A stretch of DNA of 41,624 nt from Phycisphaerales bacterium (GTDB taxonomy: Bacteria > Planctomycetota > Phycisphaerae > UBA1845 > PWPN01). The notes beneath the pieces are model-generated. The model saw only the letters and a list, made by a program, of their open reading frames with translations, was not told the DNA's origin and searched no databases. The translations under genes were made by a program, and so were the position numbers. The DNA lies in the NCBI GenBank assembly GCA_012729595.1, contig JAAYCU010000250.1:1-41624 (forward strand). Direction: 5' to 3'. Within the stretch, counting starts at the first letter, position 1; the number at the start of each line of letters is the position of its first letter. Shown in pieces: positions 17,501 through 26,670 of this stretch.

Positions 17501-18704
17501 TCCTCGCCAACCTTCGCTTGATATTCGCCCGCACCACATAATGGTCGATGACGGGGGCAAACACATTCATGAATAAAATAGCCAGCATCATCCCTTCCGG
17601 ATAGGCGGGGTTAACCACTCGGATCAGAATAGCCATCACACCAATTAAAAACCCATAGATATATTTCCCGATTTCGGACTGGGCCGAGGAAACCGGATCG
17701 GTGGCCATGAATACCGCCCCGAAGGCCCAGCCTCCAATCACGAAATGCCACCAGAACGGTACGGCGAAGTAGGGATTGTTGACCTTGTCAGCCAGGGCGT
17801 TAAGCAGCAGAGTGGTCAGAAGAGAGCCTAACAGTAATGACAGCATGGTCCGCCATGAGCCAACCTGCGTCACAATCAGCAATACAGCCCCCAGGAGACA
17901 AAAAAGTGTGGACGTTTCGCCCATACTTCCCGGAACAAACCCCAGAAAAGCATCCCACCAAGACCAGTCGCTCTGGGCCAAGGCATTCTGGCCATCGACC
18001 ATCGCCTTGGCCATCAAGGTCGGCCCACTATAACCGTCAACCGCCACCCATACCGCATCCCCAGAAATCTCCGCCGGATACGCAAAAAACAGAAACACCC
18101 GAGTAACCAGGGCGGGATTGAAGATGTTCATTCCCGTACCGCCGAATACCTCCTTGCCCAGCAACACCCCAAAAGCCGTGCCCAGAGCAATCTGCCACAA
18201 TGGGATGGTCGGAGGGACGATCAGAGGGATCAAAAATCCGGTAACAAAAAAACCCTCGTTAATCTCGTGCCGACGGACAATAGCAAACAAGACCTCGATC
18301 GCGCCGCCGGCCGCGAACGTCACCACGAAAATCGGGAGGAAATAGAGCGTTCCGTGAACGAGGCAGGACAGAAAACTGTCCGCCGCGAAACCCAGCCCCA
18401 GCCAATTAACTACCTCCGCCCGCCAACCTTCCGGTGTCATCCCCGTCCGCATCAGGGCGGCGTTGGCCTGATATCCGGTGTTATACAAAGCCATGAACAC
18501 GCAGGGCATCAAGGCTACCACCACGACGCTCATCATGCGCTTCAGATCGAGTCCGTCGCGCACATATGGGGCGGTCCGGGTCACCTTGTCGGGCGAGTAA
18601 AAAAGGGTGTCCGCAGCCTCGAACAATGGATGCATCCGAGCCAGCGGCCGACCTTCCTGAAAATGTTTCTCCTGGCTATCCAGGAATTTACGTAAAAGCC
18701 TCAT
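17484..18704 (-). CDS. nqrB: Na+-translocating NADH:quinone reductase subunit B
   Basis: NqrB (406 residues, about ten membrane helices) carries covalent FMN and riboflavin and forms the main ion path. Family motifs include YNTGYQAN, HEINEGFFVTGFLIPL, GGTGMNIFNPAL and the C-terminal PVIDHYVVRANIKRR. The FMN-attachment region reads VDGYSGPT: the acceptor threonine (T229) is kept, but the usual alanine of SGAT is proline. The ATG overlaps the nqrA stop by one base. All other features are normal. Confidence 0.96.
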   Translation of the reverse strand: MRLLRKFLDSQEKHFQEGRPLARMHPLFEAADTLFYSPDKVTRTAPYVRDGLDLKRMMSVVVVALMPCVFMALYNTGYQANAALMRTGMTPEGWRAEVVNWLGLGFAADSFLSCLVHGTLYFLPIFVVTFAAGGAIEVLFAIVRRHEINEGFFVTGFLIPLIVPPTIPLWQIALGTAFGVLLGKEVFGGTGMNIFNPALVTRVFLFFAYPAEISGDAVWVAVDGYSGPTLMAKAMVDGQNALAQSDWSWWDAFLGFVPGSMGETSTLFCLLGAVLLIVTQVGSWRTMLSLLLGSLLTTLLLNALADKVNNPYFAVPFWWHFVIGGWAFGAVFMATDPVSSAQSEIGKYIYGFLIGVMAILIRVVNPAYPEGMMLAILFMNVFAPVIDHYVVRANIKRRLARNAAII

Positions 18705-20086
18705 TATCCTTCTCTCAGAATCGTATCCAGGTTCTCCCGCAGGATTGGGCCGTAGTCATTCTTGCCCGGACAAACAAACGAACACAAGGCGAGATCTTCT
18801 TCTTCGAGTTCCAGACACCCCAGTTGCTCGGCCCGCTCGATATCTCCAGCGACCAGACTCTTGAGCAAAAATACCGGCTCGATATCAAAAGGCATGACTC
18901 TTTCGTACATGCCAATGGGCACAATGGCCCGCTTGGAGCCGTTGGTCGTGGTCGTAAAAGCGAATTTCCGGCCCACCCGTACGAAACCGGCCGCAAAGGC
19001 CCTAATAATTGAGTATTTATTCAAACCCAATTGCAGCCAGGCCAGGAAACTGCGTTCGTGCCCCTCGCGAATGGCGGTAACCTGAAGATGATAACGGCCG
19101 AGATATCCAAGCACGTCGTCCTGAGCAGTTCGGCCGGACAGTACCGAACCGGATATTACCCGGTTGTCGCCCGGTTCAAGCTCGTCGGTCAGCATTTCAA
19201 CGAGCGACGCGCCTATCCGAGTGTGAAGCAGACGAGGTTTCTTGACCGTCGGGCCACCCAAAGCCACGATCCGTTGAACGTCCAGCCGACCAGTCGTAAA
19301 CAGTCGGCCGAAGGCACACGTATCCTGGTAATTCAAATGCCAGACGGTCTTATGAGCGTGTACCGGATCGAGCAGATGAATATGCAGCCCGACCGTGCCG
19401 TATGGATGTTTGCCTTCGAAGACCTCGGTCACGATCCGATCATGCGCGGGTGGCTTAATCGCCGAATCGGCATGGGTGCAAAGATATATCTTGCCGTCGG
19501 TCAGCTTAGTGAGCAAACGTAACCCGTTATCAAAATCTTCTTCCCGGCCACGATAAACCACGTCGACCGAGGCGGCCAAAGGATTGCTATCCACCGCGGT
19601 CACGAAGATCGAATGGGGCATCCCTTGGGGATCGGCCACCCGGCCAAACGGCCGGGCACGAAGAGCGGTCCACAGGCCCGATTCAATCAGCAAAGACCGG
19701 ATTTCCTCACCGCTCAATTCCGCGACAGGTTTGCCCGTAAAGGCTTTAAAGGTTTGAAAATCCTCGGCTTGTGGTGTACCGGCCACCTCGCTTTCCGTCA
19801 GCTCGATGACTACCGATTGCAAGGCCCGCCGCTCGCCGCGATTAATGGCCAACAGCTTGCCTGCCCCCGGCGCCGTGAAAAGGACGCCCGGCATTTTTTT
19901 GTCTTCAAAAAGAACCTGCCCACGTTTGATCTGGTCACCAACCGAGGCCACGAACCGCGGCTTGAGATTGCAATAATCACCCGCGACCAAGGCCACCCGT
20001 CGGACCGGGCAAGACACGTCCACCTCCTGACGGGGCTCACCGCTGATCGGCAACTCCAAGCCTTTTTTTATCCAATGGACGGCCAT
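18704..20086 (-). CDS. nqrA: Na+-translocating NADH:quinone reductase subunit A
   Basis: NqrA (460 residues) is the peripheral cytoplasmic quinone-site subunit and first gene of the operon. It starts at ATG 20086 with AAAGG 6 bases upstream. The N-terminal biotinyl-lipoyl-like hammerhead region (GDQIKRGQVLFEDKKMPGVLFTAPGAG, written here in part) and the C-terminal ELEEEDLALCSFVCPGKNDYGP motif are characteristic. The operon nqrA-F, apbE, nqrM has overlaps or gaps of 25 bases or less throughout, so it is one transcript. Confidence 0.97.
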   Translation of the reverse strand: MAVHWIKKGLELPISGEPRQEVDVSCPVRRVALVAGDYCNLKPRFVASVGDQIKRGQVLFEDKKMPGVLFTAPGAGKLLAINRGERRALQSVVIELTESEVAGTPQAEDFQTFKAFTGKPVAELSGEEIRSLLIESGLWTALRARPFGRVADPQGMPHSIFVTAVDSNPLAASVDVVYRGREEDFDNGLRLLTKLTDGKIYLCTHADSAIKPPAHDRIVTEVFEGKHPYGTVGLHIHLLDPVHAHKTVWHLNYQDTCAFGRLFTTGRLDVQRIVALGGPTVKKPRLLHTRIGASLVEMLTDELEPGDNRVISGSVLSGRTAQDDVLGYLGRYHLQVTAIREGHERSFLAWLQLGLNKYSIIRAFAAGFVRVGRKFAFTTTTNGSKRAIVPIGMYERVMPFDIEPVFLLKSLVAGDIERAEQLGCLELEEEDLALCSFVCPGKNDYGPILRENLDTILREG

Positions 20087-20382
20087 ACGGAACCTTTGTT
20101 AAATATTTCACATACTAAATCCCGGACTCCCTATCCGGGTTGCGAACACATTTTGCTATCGAACACGGAGCCACGTATACCACCCCTAGTTAGGGGCCCG
20201 GTTCCAAGACGGGTATTGTGGCAGCATCACGACGGATACGCAACTTCGGCAAGCAGAAATCAGGCACCTGGCCACAGGCGTATAAACTATGGCGGTACAT
20301 ATGAAACCAGATGCGCAATATGGGCGGATTATGGTGTCAGGCGAGGTGCCACCTGGGAAAAATAACAGGCGGGACGTATGAT
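20087..20382 (-). promoter_or_regulatory. leader region of the nqr operon
   Basis: There is no gene in these 296 bases. It should contain the nqr promoter, but I find no convincing -35/-10 pair. Two short palindromes stand out: CCCGGA-N7-TCCGGG (20121-20139) and CCCCTA-GT-TAGGGG (20183-20196). Either could be an operator or a leader hairpin; their placement 35-110 bases before the nqrA ATG would suit regulation of this operon. Confidence 0.3.
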
Positions 20383-20419
20383 AAAAAAACCGGTTCCATC
20401 TTCAAGGATGGAACCGGTT
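20383..20419 (-). terminator. intrinsic terminator of the flagellin gene at 20460
   Basis: A perfect 13-base-pair stem (AACCGGTTCCATC at 20388-20400 with GATGGAACCGGTT at 20407-20419) has a six-base loop. Read on the minus strand it is followed by a run of seven T (20389-20383, partly within the stem). It lies about 40 bases after the flagellin stop and separates the flagellar genes from the nqr operon. Confidence 0.92.
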
Positions 20420-20459
20420 CGGGAGCATACCTTTAATTTGAATCGTCAGGCCTACCGTC

Positions 20460-21884
20460 CTACTGCAGCAGTGATAACGCATACTGCGGCATGGAGTTGG
20501 CGATACCAAGAACCGAGGTTGTACTCTGCAACAATACCTGGGCCCTGGTCAGGGCGGCGGTTTCAACGGCGAAGTCGGCATCGCGAATGCTGGATTCAGC
20601 AGCGGTGACATTTTCCAGGGCTACCCGCTGGCTGTTCATATTGGTTTCGATCTGGTTCCGTTGGAGACCCCCGAGCCGGCCGCGAAGCACGGCCACTTGG
20701 GAAATGGACTCCTCCAGAATCTCTTCCGCCCGTTGATAATTCCCGGCAATAACCGCGTTGGACCCTGCACTCTTGATGGTATTGAGGTAGCCTACAACCG
20801 GGTTACCCAGATTACTGGTAGCCACGGAGGGGATACCGATAGAGACCTGACCGTTGGCGTTGACTGTCGGCCCGATCTGGAAGATCGCCCCACCACCGGT
20901 GATCTGGAACTCGGAGGAACCGAGGGTCGTACCGCGATCGGCGGTCAAATGTAACTGCAGATCCAGCCCGTTGGACCGTAACGAAGCGACCAATCCGCTA
21001 ACTGATGCGGTTTGCCCGTTGATCAGGACACCGGCATCTCTTCCGCTATCCTGGGAGGTCGAACCGGTACCGACGATAAACGTCCCGTCGATGGGTTTAA
21101 CCGAGACAAATGCGTCCGCACCGTAATCCTGGCTGTTGATGAGAATCGCGGTAGTCGAACCGGTACCACTAATCGTGGCCGATACACCGGTAGTCAACGA
21201 GTTTGCGTTGATCGCCTTGACAATCGAGGAGGCCCCGGTGCCGGCGGCAAAAGACAGAACCTCGATACCCTTTCGGCCGGACAATTCGATGGTAACATTG
21301 CTGGAGCCGATGGCGCTTCCGTTAAAGGCGACCTGAGCGGTCAGGGCCGACTGGACGACCTCGACGACAACCCCGGCAGCGCTGTTGGGCGGGACGCGGG
21401 CTCCGAAAATACGGGCGGCGGCAATCGAAGATGCCACCATCCCGCTGACGCTGTACTCGAAATTGCCGTTGATCAGCTTTTCGCCGCCAAACTGCGTAGT
21501 GTTGGCGATACGATCGATAGCCTCGAGAATCGAGTCGATCTGCAACTGATCGGCCTGCAGCTCTTCGCCACCGATGGCCCCTTGGTTCGCCGCATGATTG
21601 ATCAGCGAGCGCAAATCGAGCAGCAGCGAGGAGACTTCGTTCAAGGCCCCTTCCGCCGTCGAAATCACATTGATCGTGCGTTGCGAATTATCAATCGCCT
21701 GGCTAATACCCCGCATCTCGCTGCGCAGGGTTTCCGAGGCAATCAGGCCTGCCGGATCGTCGCGCCCGCGGTTGATCCGCAAACCGGTACTCAAGCGTTC
21801 GAGCCGGGTGTTTAAATCCAACTGATTGGTGACCAGTTTGTGAACGGTCTGAATAGCGGAGACGTTTGTATTGATACGACTCAT
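20460..21884 (-). CDS. flagellin (paralogue 1)
   Basis: The product is 474 residues. The start is ATG 21884 (GGGAGG 6 bases upstream); the frame is open further up but flagellins begin with this MSRINTNVSAIQ. Residues 1-140 form the conserved D0/D1 helices (LSTGLRINRGRDDPAGLIASE). The last about 95 residues (LRGRLGGLQRNQIETNMN...DADFAVETAALTRAQVL) form the matching C-terminal helices. The middle contains a flagellin-IN type module (GRKGIEVLSFAAGTGASSI, then TAILINSQDYGADAFVSV). It should polymerise into the filament outside the cell. It is the last of three tandem paralogues and the most diverged at its C-terminus, ending YALSLLQ. Confidence 0.95.
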   Translation of the reverse strand: MSRINTNVSAIQTVHKLVTNQLDLNTRLERLSTGLRINRGRDDPAGLIASETLRSEMRGISQAIDNSQRTINVISTAEGALNEVSSLLLDLRSLINHAANQGAIGGEELQADQLQIDSILEAIDRIANTTQFGGEKLINGNFEYSVSGMVASSIAAARIFGARVPPNSAAGVVVEVVQSALTAQVAFNGSAIGSSNVTIELSGRKGIEVLSFAAGTGASSIVKAINANSLTTGVSATISGTGSTTAILINSQDYGADAFVSVKPIDGTFIVGTGSTSQDSGRDAGVLINGQTASVSGLVASLRSNGLDLQLHLTADRGTTLGSSEFQITGGGAIFQIGPTVNANGQVSIGIPSVATSNLGNPVVGYLNTIKSAGSNAVIAGNYQRAEEILEESISQVAVLRGRLGGLQRNQIETNMNSQRVALENVTAAESSIRDADFAVETAALTRAQVLLQSTTSVLGIANSMPQYALSLLQ

Positions 21885-22336
21885 GGTATCCTCCCTGACT
21901 ATCGGGGCAAGTATTCCTGACTTGCACCCGCGGGAACGCGGCCTTGCATTCCCGTGCCGAGCCCAATAGAACCCGGCGCTTTCAACCCTACCCACCAGCG
22001 GCGAATCCACCGCCCCTTGCGGGATGTCCTCACAATCGCTACGGCGATCGCGAGGCCGATCGCTTCCCACCGATCTCTCCGAATCGGCGTTTTACCATTT
22101 CGGCACATTCATGGCGTCAGTTTTGCATATTCCAGACGCATGAGAAGTTATATATTTGTCAATCCCCGCCTCACCGTCTTCACTTATTCGGCATCCGGGA
22201 TTTCGTCATGTTTCCCGGGAGGTCTTTAGTTATAAATATCCAGGTCGAGCATTTTGCACATATCGGACCTTGAACAGCCGCGACACCCCGGCAAACACTG
22301 CATTATCCGCCTTTGTCGCCAGCCCACCAGGCTGTT
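21885..22336 (-). promoter_or_regulatory. upstream region of flagellin 1
   Basis: These 450 bases hold no gene. On the minus strand, GCCGAAAT (22104-22097) with AAAA 16 bases further upstream (22124-22121) is a loose match to a sigma28 (FliA) promoter. The leader also contains two GGA motifs, AGGAATAC and GGGAGGAT, the second overlapping the ribosome binding site, which is the arrangement CsrA recognises. Both are tentative. Confidence 0.3.
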
Positions 22337-22376
22337 AAAAAAGAGCCGGACTCCCGGGCTTATCCAGGAATCCGGC
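22337..22376 (-). terminator. intrinsic terminator of the flagellin gene at 22451
   Basis: GCCGGA (22345-22350) pairs with TCCGGC (22371-22376), extended inside by TCC/GGA with mismatches. On the minus strand the stem is followed by CTC and six T (22342-22337). It lies 75 bases past the flagellin stop. Confidence 0.75.
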
Positions 22377-22450
22377 CGCGAAAAGCGTTCAGGCTTCCGC
22401 GGCTCAACCTGCTTATATTTCGGTTGGCCGCGGCCCTTACTGAATATTCA

Positions 22451-23893
22451 TTATCCTAGCAAAGCCAGAACATTTTGCGGTGACCGGTTGGCCAATTGAA
22501 GACTGGCGGTACCGGCCTGGACCAGGATCTGGGCCCGGGTCAGATTGCTGGTTTCCTGGGCAAAGTCCGCGTCCCTGATAGCACTCTGGGCCGCGGTCGT
22601 ATTCTCGAAGGCCACCTGCAACGAACTGACGATCGGGGCCAGGGTATTCTTCTGGAAAGACCCCAGACGACCGCGCAGGCTGGAAACGTTTTTACTCGCC
22701 TCACGGATGATCCGCTGGGCGGTAGTGAAGTTCTGCGAGGACAGATCGTTGGCCGCCCCGCTGGCCAGCGAGGACAGATAGCCGACATCGCCCTTGCCGA
22801 GGCTGCCGGTGTTGACGCTCTTGATCCCAATACTGGCCATGCCGTTGATCCCGACCGTCGGGGCGATGCTGAAATTGGCTCCGCCGCCGGTGATCGTGAA
22901 CGACTTGGTGTTGGTCAATTGCGTGGCAAAATCCGAACTCAAGGTCATATCCACGCTCAAAGCCGCGGTCCGCAGGGAGACATCGAGCCCCTTGGTCACA
23001 GCGGAGGTGCCGTTGATCTGCACACCGGCATCCTGCCCGTAATCCTTGGTCGAGCTGCTTCCGCCGGTGACCGTAAAGGTTCCGGAAACCGCCTCGACGG
23101 ACACAAAGGCGTCGCTACCGTAATCCACGCTGTTGAATTTGATAGCGGCGGTGGAGCCAGCGCCACTGAGGGCGGCGGACACACCGGTCAGGGCCTTGGA
23201 TTGATTGACGGCGGCCACTACCGCCGAAGCGGCGGTCGCGGACGCAAAACTGAGCAACTCAGTGCCGTATTTTCCGCCGATCTGGAGGGTGGTAACCCCT
23301 GAACCGGTGGCCGCGCCCGAACGAACCAACTGCGCGGTCAGGGCGGACTGGGTCATCTGGATGGTCACCGACCGGCTGCCACCCTCGGGAATACGGGCGC
23401 TGTTAATCTGGAGATGGGTTACACTCGAACCGGTGGAACCTGTGGTCACCCCGGATGTCGTATAATCCAACTCGCCATTCAACAGTTTCTTGCCGTTGAA
23501 TTCGGAGGAATTGGCGATCCGGTTGATCGAATCCAGGACGGTGTCGATCTGGAGCTGATTGGCGGCCACTTCCTCGCTGCTGAGGCCGGCCGTGTTCGCG
23601 GCGCGGTCCACCAGGTCCTCCAGCTCGATCAACAGGGTGTTGATTTCCTGGAGGGAGCCTTCGGTGACCGCGACGATCTGGTCGGCCCGGTTGGCATTGT
23701 CCATGGCCGCCTTGATCGCGGTCAACTCGCTCCGAAGGTTCTCGGACGCGATCAAACCGGCGGGATCGTCCTTACCGCTGTTGATCCGCAAGCCTGTACT
23801 CAACCGGGTCAACGATTGGTTGAGCATTGTATTATTCTTTTCCAGAATACGAGCGGCAACAATCGACGGTACATTTGTGTTGATTCGACTCAT
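22451..23893 (-). CDS. flagellin (paralogue 2)
   Basis: The product is 480 residues starting at ATG 23893 with GAGGAGG upstream. N-terminal MSRINTNVPSIVAARIL and LSTGLRINSGKDDPAGLIASE, and C-terminal LRGRLGSFQKNTLAPIVSSL...DADFAQETSNLTRAQILVQ, form the D0/D1 core. The variable middle (about 150-390) has a flagellin-IN type module (GGKYGTELLSFASATAASAV, AAIKFNSVDYGSDAFVSVE) like paralogue 1, and the same order of segments, so the three genes arose by duplication. It has its own long upstream region and its own terminator, so it can be expressed separately. Confidence 0.95.
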   Translation of the reverse strand: MSRINTNVPSIVAARILEKNNTMLNQSLTRLSTGLRINSGKDDPAGLIASENLRSELTAIKAAMDNANRADQIVAVTEGSLQEINTLLIELEDLVDRAANTAGLSSEEVAANQLQIDTVLDSINRIANSSEFNGKKLLNGELDYTTSGVTTGSTGSSVTHLQINSARIPEGGSRSVTIQMTQSALTAQLVRSGAATGSGVTTLQIGGKYGTELLSFASATAASAVVAAVNQSKALTGVSAALSGAGSTAAIKFNSVDYGSDAFVSVEAVSGTFTVTGGSSSTKDYGQDAGVQINGTSAVTKGLDVSLRTAALSVDMTLSSDFATQLTNTKSFTITGGGANFSIAPTVGINGMASIGIKSVNTGSLGKGDVGYLSSLASGAANDLSSQNFTTAQRIIREASKNVSSLRGRLGSFQKNTLAPIVSSLQVAFENTTAAQSAIRDADFAQETSNLTRAQILVQAGTASLQLANRSPQNVLALLG

Positions 23894-24577
23894 CTGCGTG
23901 CCTCCTCATCACCGCGATCTCGCCGTCGGGGTTGCTACCCGCTTCTAGCGGATCGTCGGAGTGCGGCGTAGCCCTGCTCGGAACCATGCCGCGGGCTCGT
24001 CCGTATATTGCTTTTCCTCTGCCGGTTTTCGGTGATGCGGAACGCCCCGCATACCCCGCCGACACCAATAAACTGCACAACAATTGCTTCCCTATTCAAA
24101 GCCCTGCATCGTCGTGTCACGACCTCGTTCAGCTGCTACGCAGTCGCGATCCAACAACCACAGGGCCCACCGTTCCCTTGGTGACGTTGCTGGCATCGAC
24201 TTTGCGAACATGCCCCTTTAACTGTCTAGATCAACGTCCGTACTGGACAAATATATGGCTCGCGGGTTTCCGGACATTGGGCTGTCTGATAAATATTTAC
24301 TGGGGGATTCATGGAATACCGGATAGGCTTTTATTGGACAAGTCGGGCAAGGACCGATCATTCGGACAATAAATATTTTTTGGAATCAAGGCCATATTCT
24401 TAATCCCTGCCCGGCCATGTCAGGCTTTAGGTCTCTAAAGCGAAACCTGGGGATCAAGAAAAAGGCGGTTCTAACAATGTGACAGAGAGGATCATGTCAC
24501 CAATATCAACGGGAATGGCGCAACTTATCCCACCGGGCTTCCGAGTGGACGAGTCTGGTTATCGGCGCAAAACGAAC
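23894..24577 (-). promoter_or_regulatory. upstream region of flagellin 2
   Basis: About 680 bases carry no gene. Visible elements: on the minus strand TAAA (24220-24217) and GTCGATGC (24200-24193) spaced by 16 bases, a weak sigma28-like pair; a hairpin GCTTTAG-GTCT-CTAAAGC (24424-24441); an inverted repeat GTGACA-N10-TGTCAC (24479-24500); and two AT-rich AATAAATATTT-like stretches near 24290 and 24370. The length suggests more regulation than a simple promoter. Confidence 0.3.
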
Positions 24578-24611
24578 GGCCAGGGCCGATCCTTACGGGT
24601 CGGTCCTGGCC
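24578..24611 (-). terminator. probable hairpin terminator after flagellin 3
   Basis: GGCCAGGGCCGATCC and GGTCGGTCCTGGCC (24578-24611) form a long stem with a five-base loop and one bulge or mismatch, 27 bases past the stop of the gene at 24638. The bases that follow on the minus strand (GTTCGTTTTGC) give only a short, interrupted T-run, so termination may be partial. Confidence 0.55.
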
Positions 24612-24637
24612 GCACGAGGTGATCATAATCCAATCCG

Positions 24638-26086
24638 CTATCCACCCAGCAGGGCTAATACGCTCTGAGGAGTGGAGTTGGCCAAGGCCAGCACGCTGGT
24701 TCCGGCATTGACCAGGATCTGGTTTCGCGTCAGTTTCGATGTTTCCTCGGCGAAATCGGTATCTCGTATAGCCGACTCGCTGGCAGTGAGGTTTTCCAGA
24801 GTGATCGATAATGAATTTATATTGGTCTGGAGCGTGTTGCGTTCAAATGCCCCCAACCGCCCACGCAAAACGGCAACCTGGCGGATGGCCTCGGTGATAA
24901 TGTTCCCTGCATTTTCGCGATTGGCCATATCGCCGATAATCTCGTAATCGCCACCCTGAACGATTTGGCTGAGAAATCCAACGGCCGTGTTACCCAACCG
25001 GGAGGCGGCCACGGATTGCACGCCAATATTCACCTGCTGATTGGTATTGACATCCGGGCCAAGCTGGAACAGGGCGCCTCCTCCGGTAACCGCGAAGCTG
25101 GTCGAGTTCAATCCGAAGTCCTCGGTCAGGGTCAAGGTCAAATCGAGGGTCGAGGTGTTGAGGCTCACCTCGAGGCCCCGGCCCACGGCCCGGGCCCCAT
25201 TGATGGTGGCCACGGCGTCCTGTCCATAGTCGTTCGTGGCCGCGGCGCCTGCGGTGGTATAAAGAGGGAATGAAGAACCGCCGGCCAATTCGGTCACCTG
25301 CACGAGCTGGTCCGAACCGTAACCCGTGCTGCGGAAGCAGATTCCGCTAGTAGGAGTCGCACTGTTGATATAGTCGGCTTCCACACCACATGACTCGCTG
25401 ACGGAGTTGACCGCCGTGATCACATCCTCGAGCGAGGAACCCGCGACCAGAGTTACGGTAGTCGTACCCTTGCTGCCTCTCAGTTCAATGGAAATATTGC
25501 TGGTGATGGTGCTGGTACCGGCCCGGTACTGCAGCTCCGCCTTCTGGGCGGATTGGGTCACGACCATCTGGACCGGCACGTAGGGTCGATTGCCAAACTG
25601 CACACCATGCACCTGCAGGGTGGAAATGGCGCTCGCTTGTACACCGCTGGTGATATAGTCGAGCGAACCGTCCAGCAGTTTTCGACCGGCAAAACTGGTC
25701 GTATTGGCGATTCGGGTGATGGATTCGATCGCCGAATCGATCTGTAATTGGTTGGCCATGATTTCGTCCTTGGACATGGCCCCGTCGTTGGCCGCCTCGA
25801 CAATGAGGCCCTGGATATCGGTAAGCAACGAAGCCACCTCGTTCAGGGCGCCTTCCGTGGTGGCGACGATGTTGATCGCCCGCTCGGAATTGTCGATGGC
25901 CTTGGAAACTCCGGACATCTCCGCGCGAAGATGTTCCGAATTGATCAGGCCGGCGGGATCATCCGCCCCCCGGTTGATCCGCAAACCACTCGATAGCCGT
26001 TCCAATGAAACGGTCAGATCGCGTTGAGAAGCGCGTAGGGTGCGTTGGGCGATGAGCGCCGACACGTTTGTGTTAATTCTAGCCAT
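24638..26086 (-). CDS. flagellin (paralogue 3), linked to csrA
   Basis: The product is 482 residues. ATG 26086 has AAGGAGG 7 bases upstream; an in-frame TTG six bases earlier is less likely. The core is standard: MARINTNVSALIAQ, LSSGLRINRGADDPAGLINSE, and C-terminal LRGRLGAFERNTLQTNINSL...DTDFAEETSKLTRNQILVN. The middle carries a flagellin-IN-like module (LRGSKGTTTVTLVAGSSL, GICFRSTGYGSDQLVQV). Only about 100 bases separate it from csrA with no terminator, so it is probably read with fliW-csrA. The AAGGAGGATTG leader has GGA motifs suited to CsrA binding. Confidence 0.95.
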   Translation of the reverse strand: MARINTNVSALIAQRTLRASQRDLTVSLERLSSGLRINRGADDPAGLINSEHLRAEMSGVSKAIDNSERAINIVATTEGALNEVASLLTDIQGLIVEAANDGAMSKDEIMANQLQIDSAIESITRIANTTSFAGRKLLDGSLDYITSGVQASAISTLQVHGVQFGNRPYVPVQMVVTQSAQKAELQYRAGTSTITSNISIELRGSKGTTTVTLVAGSSLEDVITAVNSVSESCGVEADYINSATPTSGICFRSTGYGSDQLVQVTELAGGSSFPLYTTAGAAATNDYGQDAVATINGARAVGRGLEVSLNTSTLDLTLTLTEDFGLNSTSFAVTGGGALFQLGPDVNTNQQVNIGVQSVAASRLGNTAVGFLSQIVQGGDYEIIGDMANRENAGNIITEAIRQVAVLRGRLGAFERNTLQTNINSLSITLENLTASESAIRDTDFAEETSKLTRNQILVNAGTSVLALANSTPQSVLALLGG

Positions 26087-26187
26087 TTGCAATCCTCCTT
26101 GATTGAGTCTTGGCTACGAATCCGTCGTCTTGACGGAGTTACCCTCCGAACCGTCGGGCCGTCGGCCCCGGTCCGGAAAGTCCGAAC

Positions 26188-26439
26188 CTATCCTTTCTTC
26201 GGGGTCACCGCAGAGGCACCGGGTCCGCCCGCCACCTTGGCAATGTCCTCTGGTTTGATACCGGAAGCCTCGCGGTTCTCGCGTTTGATAGCTTCATACA
26301 CTTCTTTACGATGAACGGGCACCTCCGGGGGAGCATTGATCCCCAGGCGCACCTTATCACCGCGAATATCCACAACCGTGATCTCGATATCATCGCCGAT
26401 CATGATTGTCTGATCGCGTTGTCTGGATAGCACCAACAT
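26188..26439 (-). CDS. csrA: carbon storage regulator CsrA, translational repressor
   Basis: The product is 83 residues. The start is ATG 26439 with AAGGAG 6 bases upstream; the frame continues to 26559 but CsrA begins with this MLVLSRQ. The sequence follows the family closely: MLVLSRQRDQTIMIGDDIEI, the core VRLGINAPPEVPVHRKEVY with the RNA-binding GINAP/VHR residues, then a C-terminal tail of about 25 residues (KPEDIAKVAGGPGA...) longer than in E. coli (61). CsrA dimers bind GGA motifs near ribosome binding sites. Between fliW and a flagellin gene, its likely target is flagellin mRNA. Confidence 0.97.
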   Translation of the reverse strand: MLVLSRQRDQTIMIGDDIEITVVDIRGDKVRLGINAPPEVPVHRKEVYEAIKRENREASGIKPEDIAKVAGGPGASAVTPKKG

Positions 26440-26670
26440 CCTCGGCTCCTTCCTAGGCCATGCCGATGCTTGAATTAACCCTGCCTGACCACAACATCCA
26501 GGTGTCGTCCGTATCAACCGACGACGCGCGGGAACGACCGGCAGATCGCCTTCGCGCAACCCTGACGGTCAAGCAGCCGATAGAGACATTCGAGCCAGCC
26601 TGAAGACTTATGATACCGTTCGCGGCCAACCACGGACAAACCCAAGCGTCTTCAAGCGGGGCTTGAACAT

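Noticed and set aside
21901-21960. CGGCACG...TGCA on the minus strand as a sigma54 promoter of flagellin 1
   Set aside because: The distance between the GG and GC elements is one base short, which sigma54 does not tolerate well.
22097-22124. Sigma28-like promoter before flagellin 1 (and a similar one at 24193-24220)
   Set aside because: Only loose matches with a 16-base spacer instead of 15; kept as a remark in the intergenic entries, not as promoter calls.
24479-24500. CRP-like inverted repeat GTGACA-N10-TGTCAC
   Set aside because: The half-site spacing differs from CRP/FNR sites and there is no second copy in the window.
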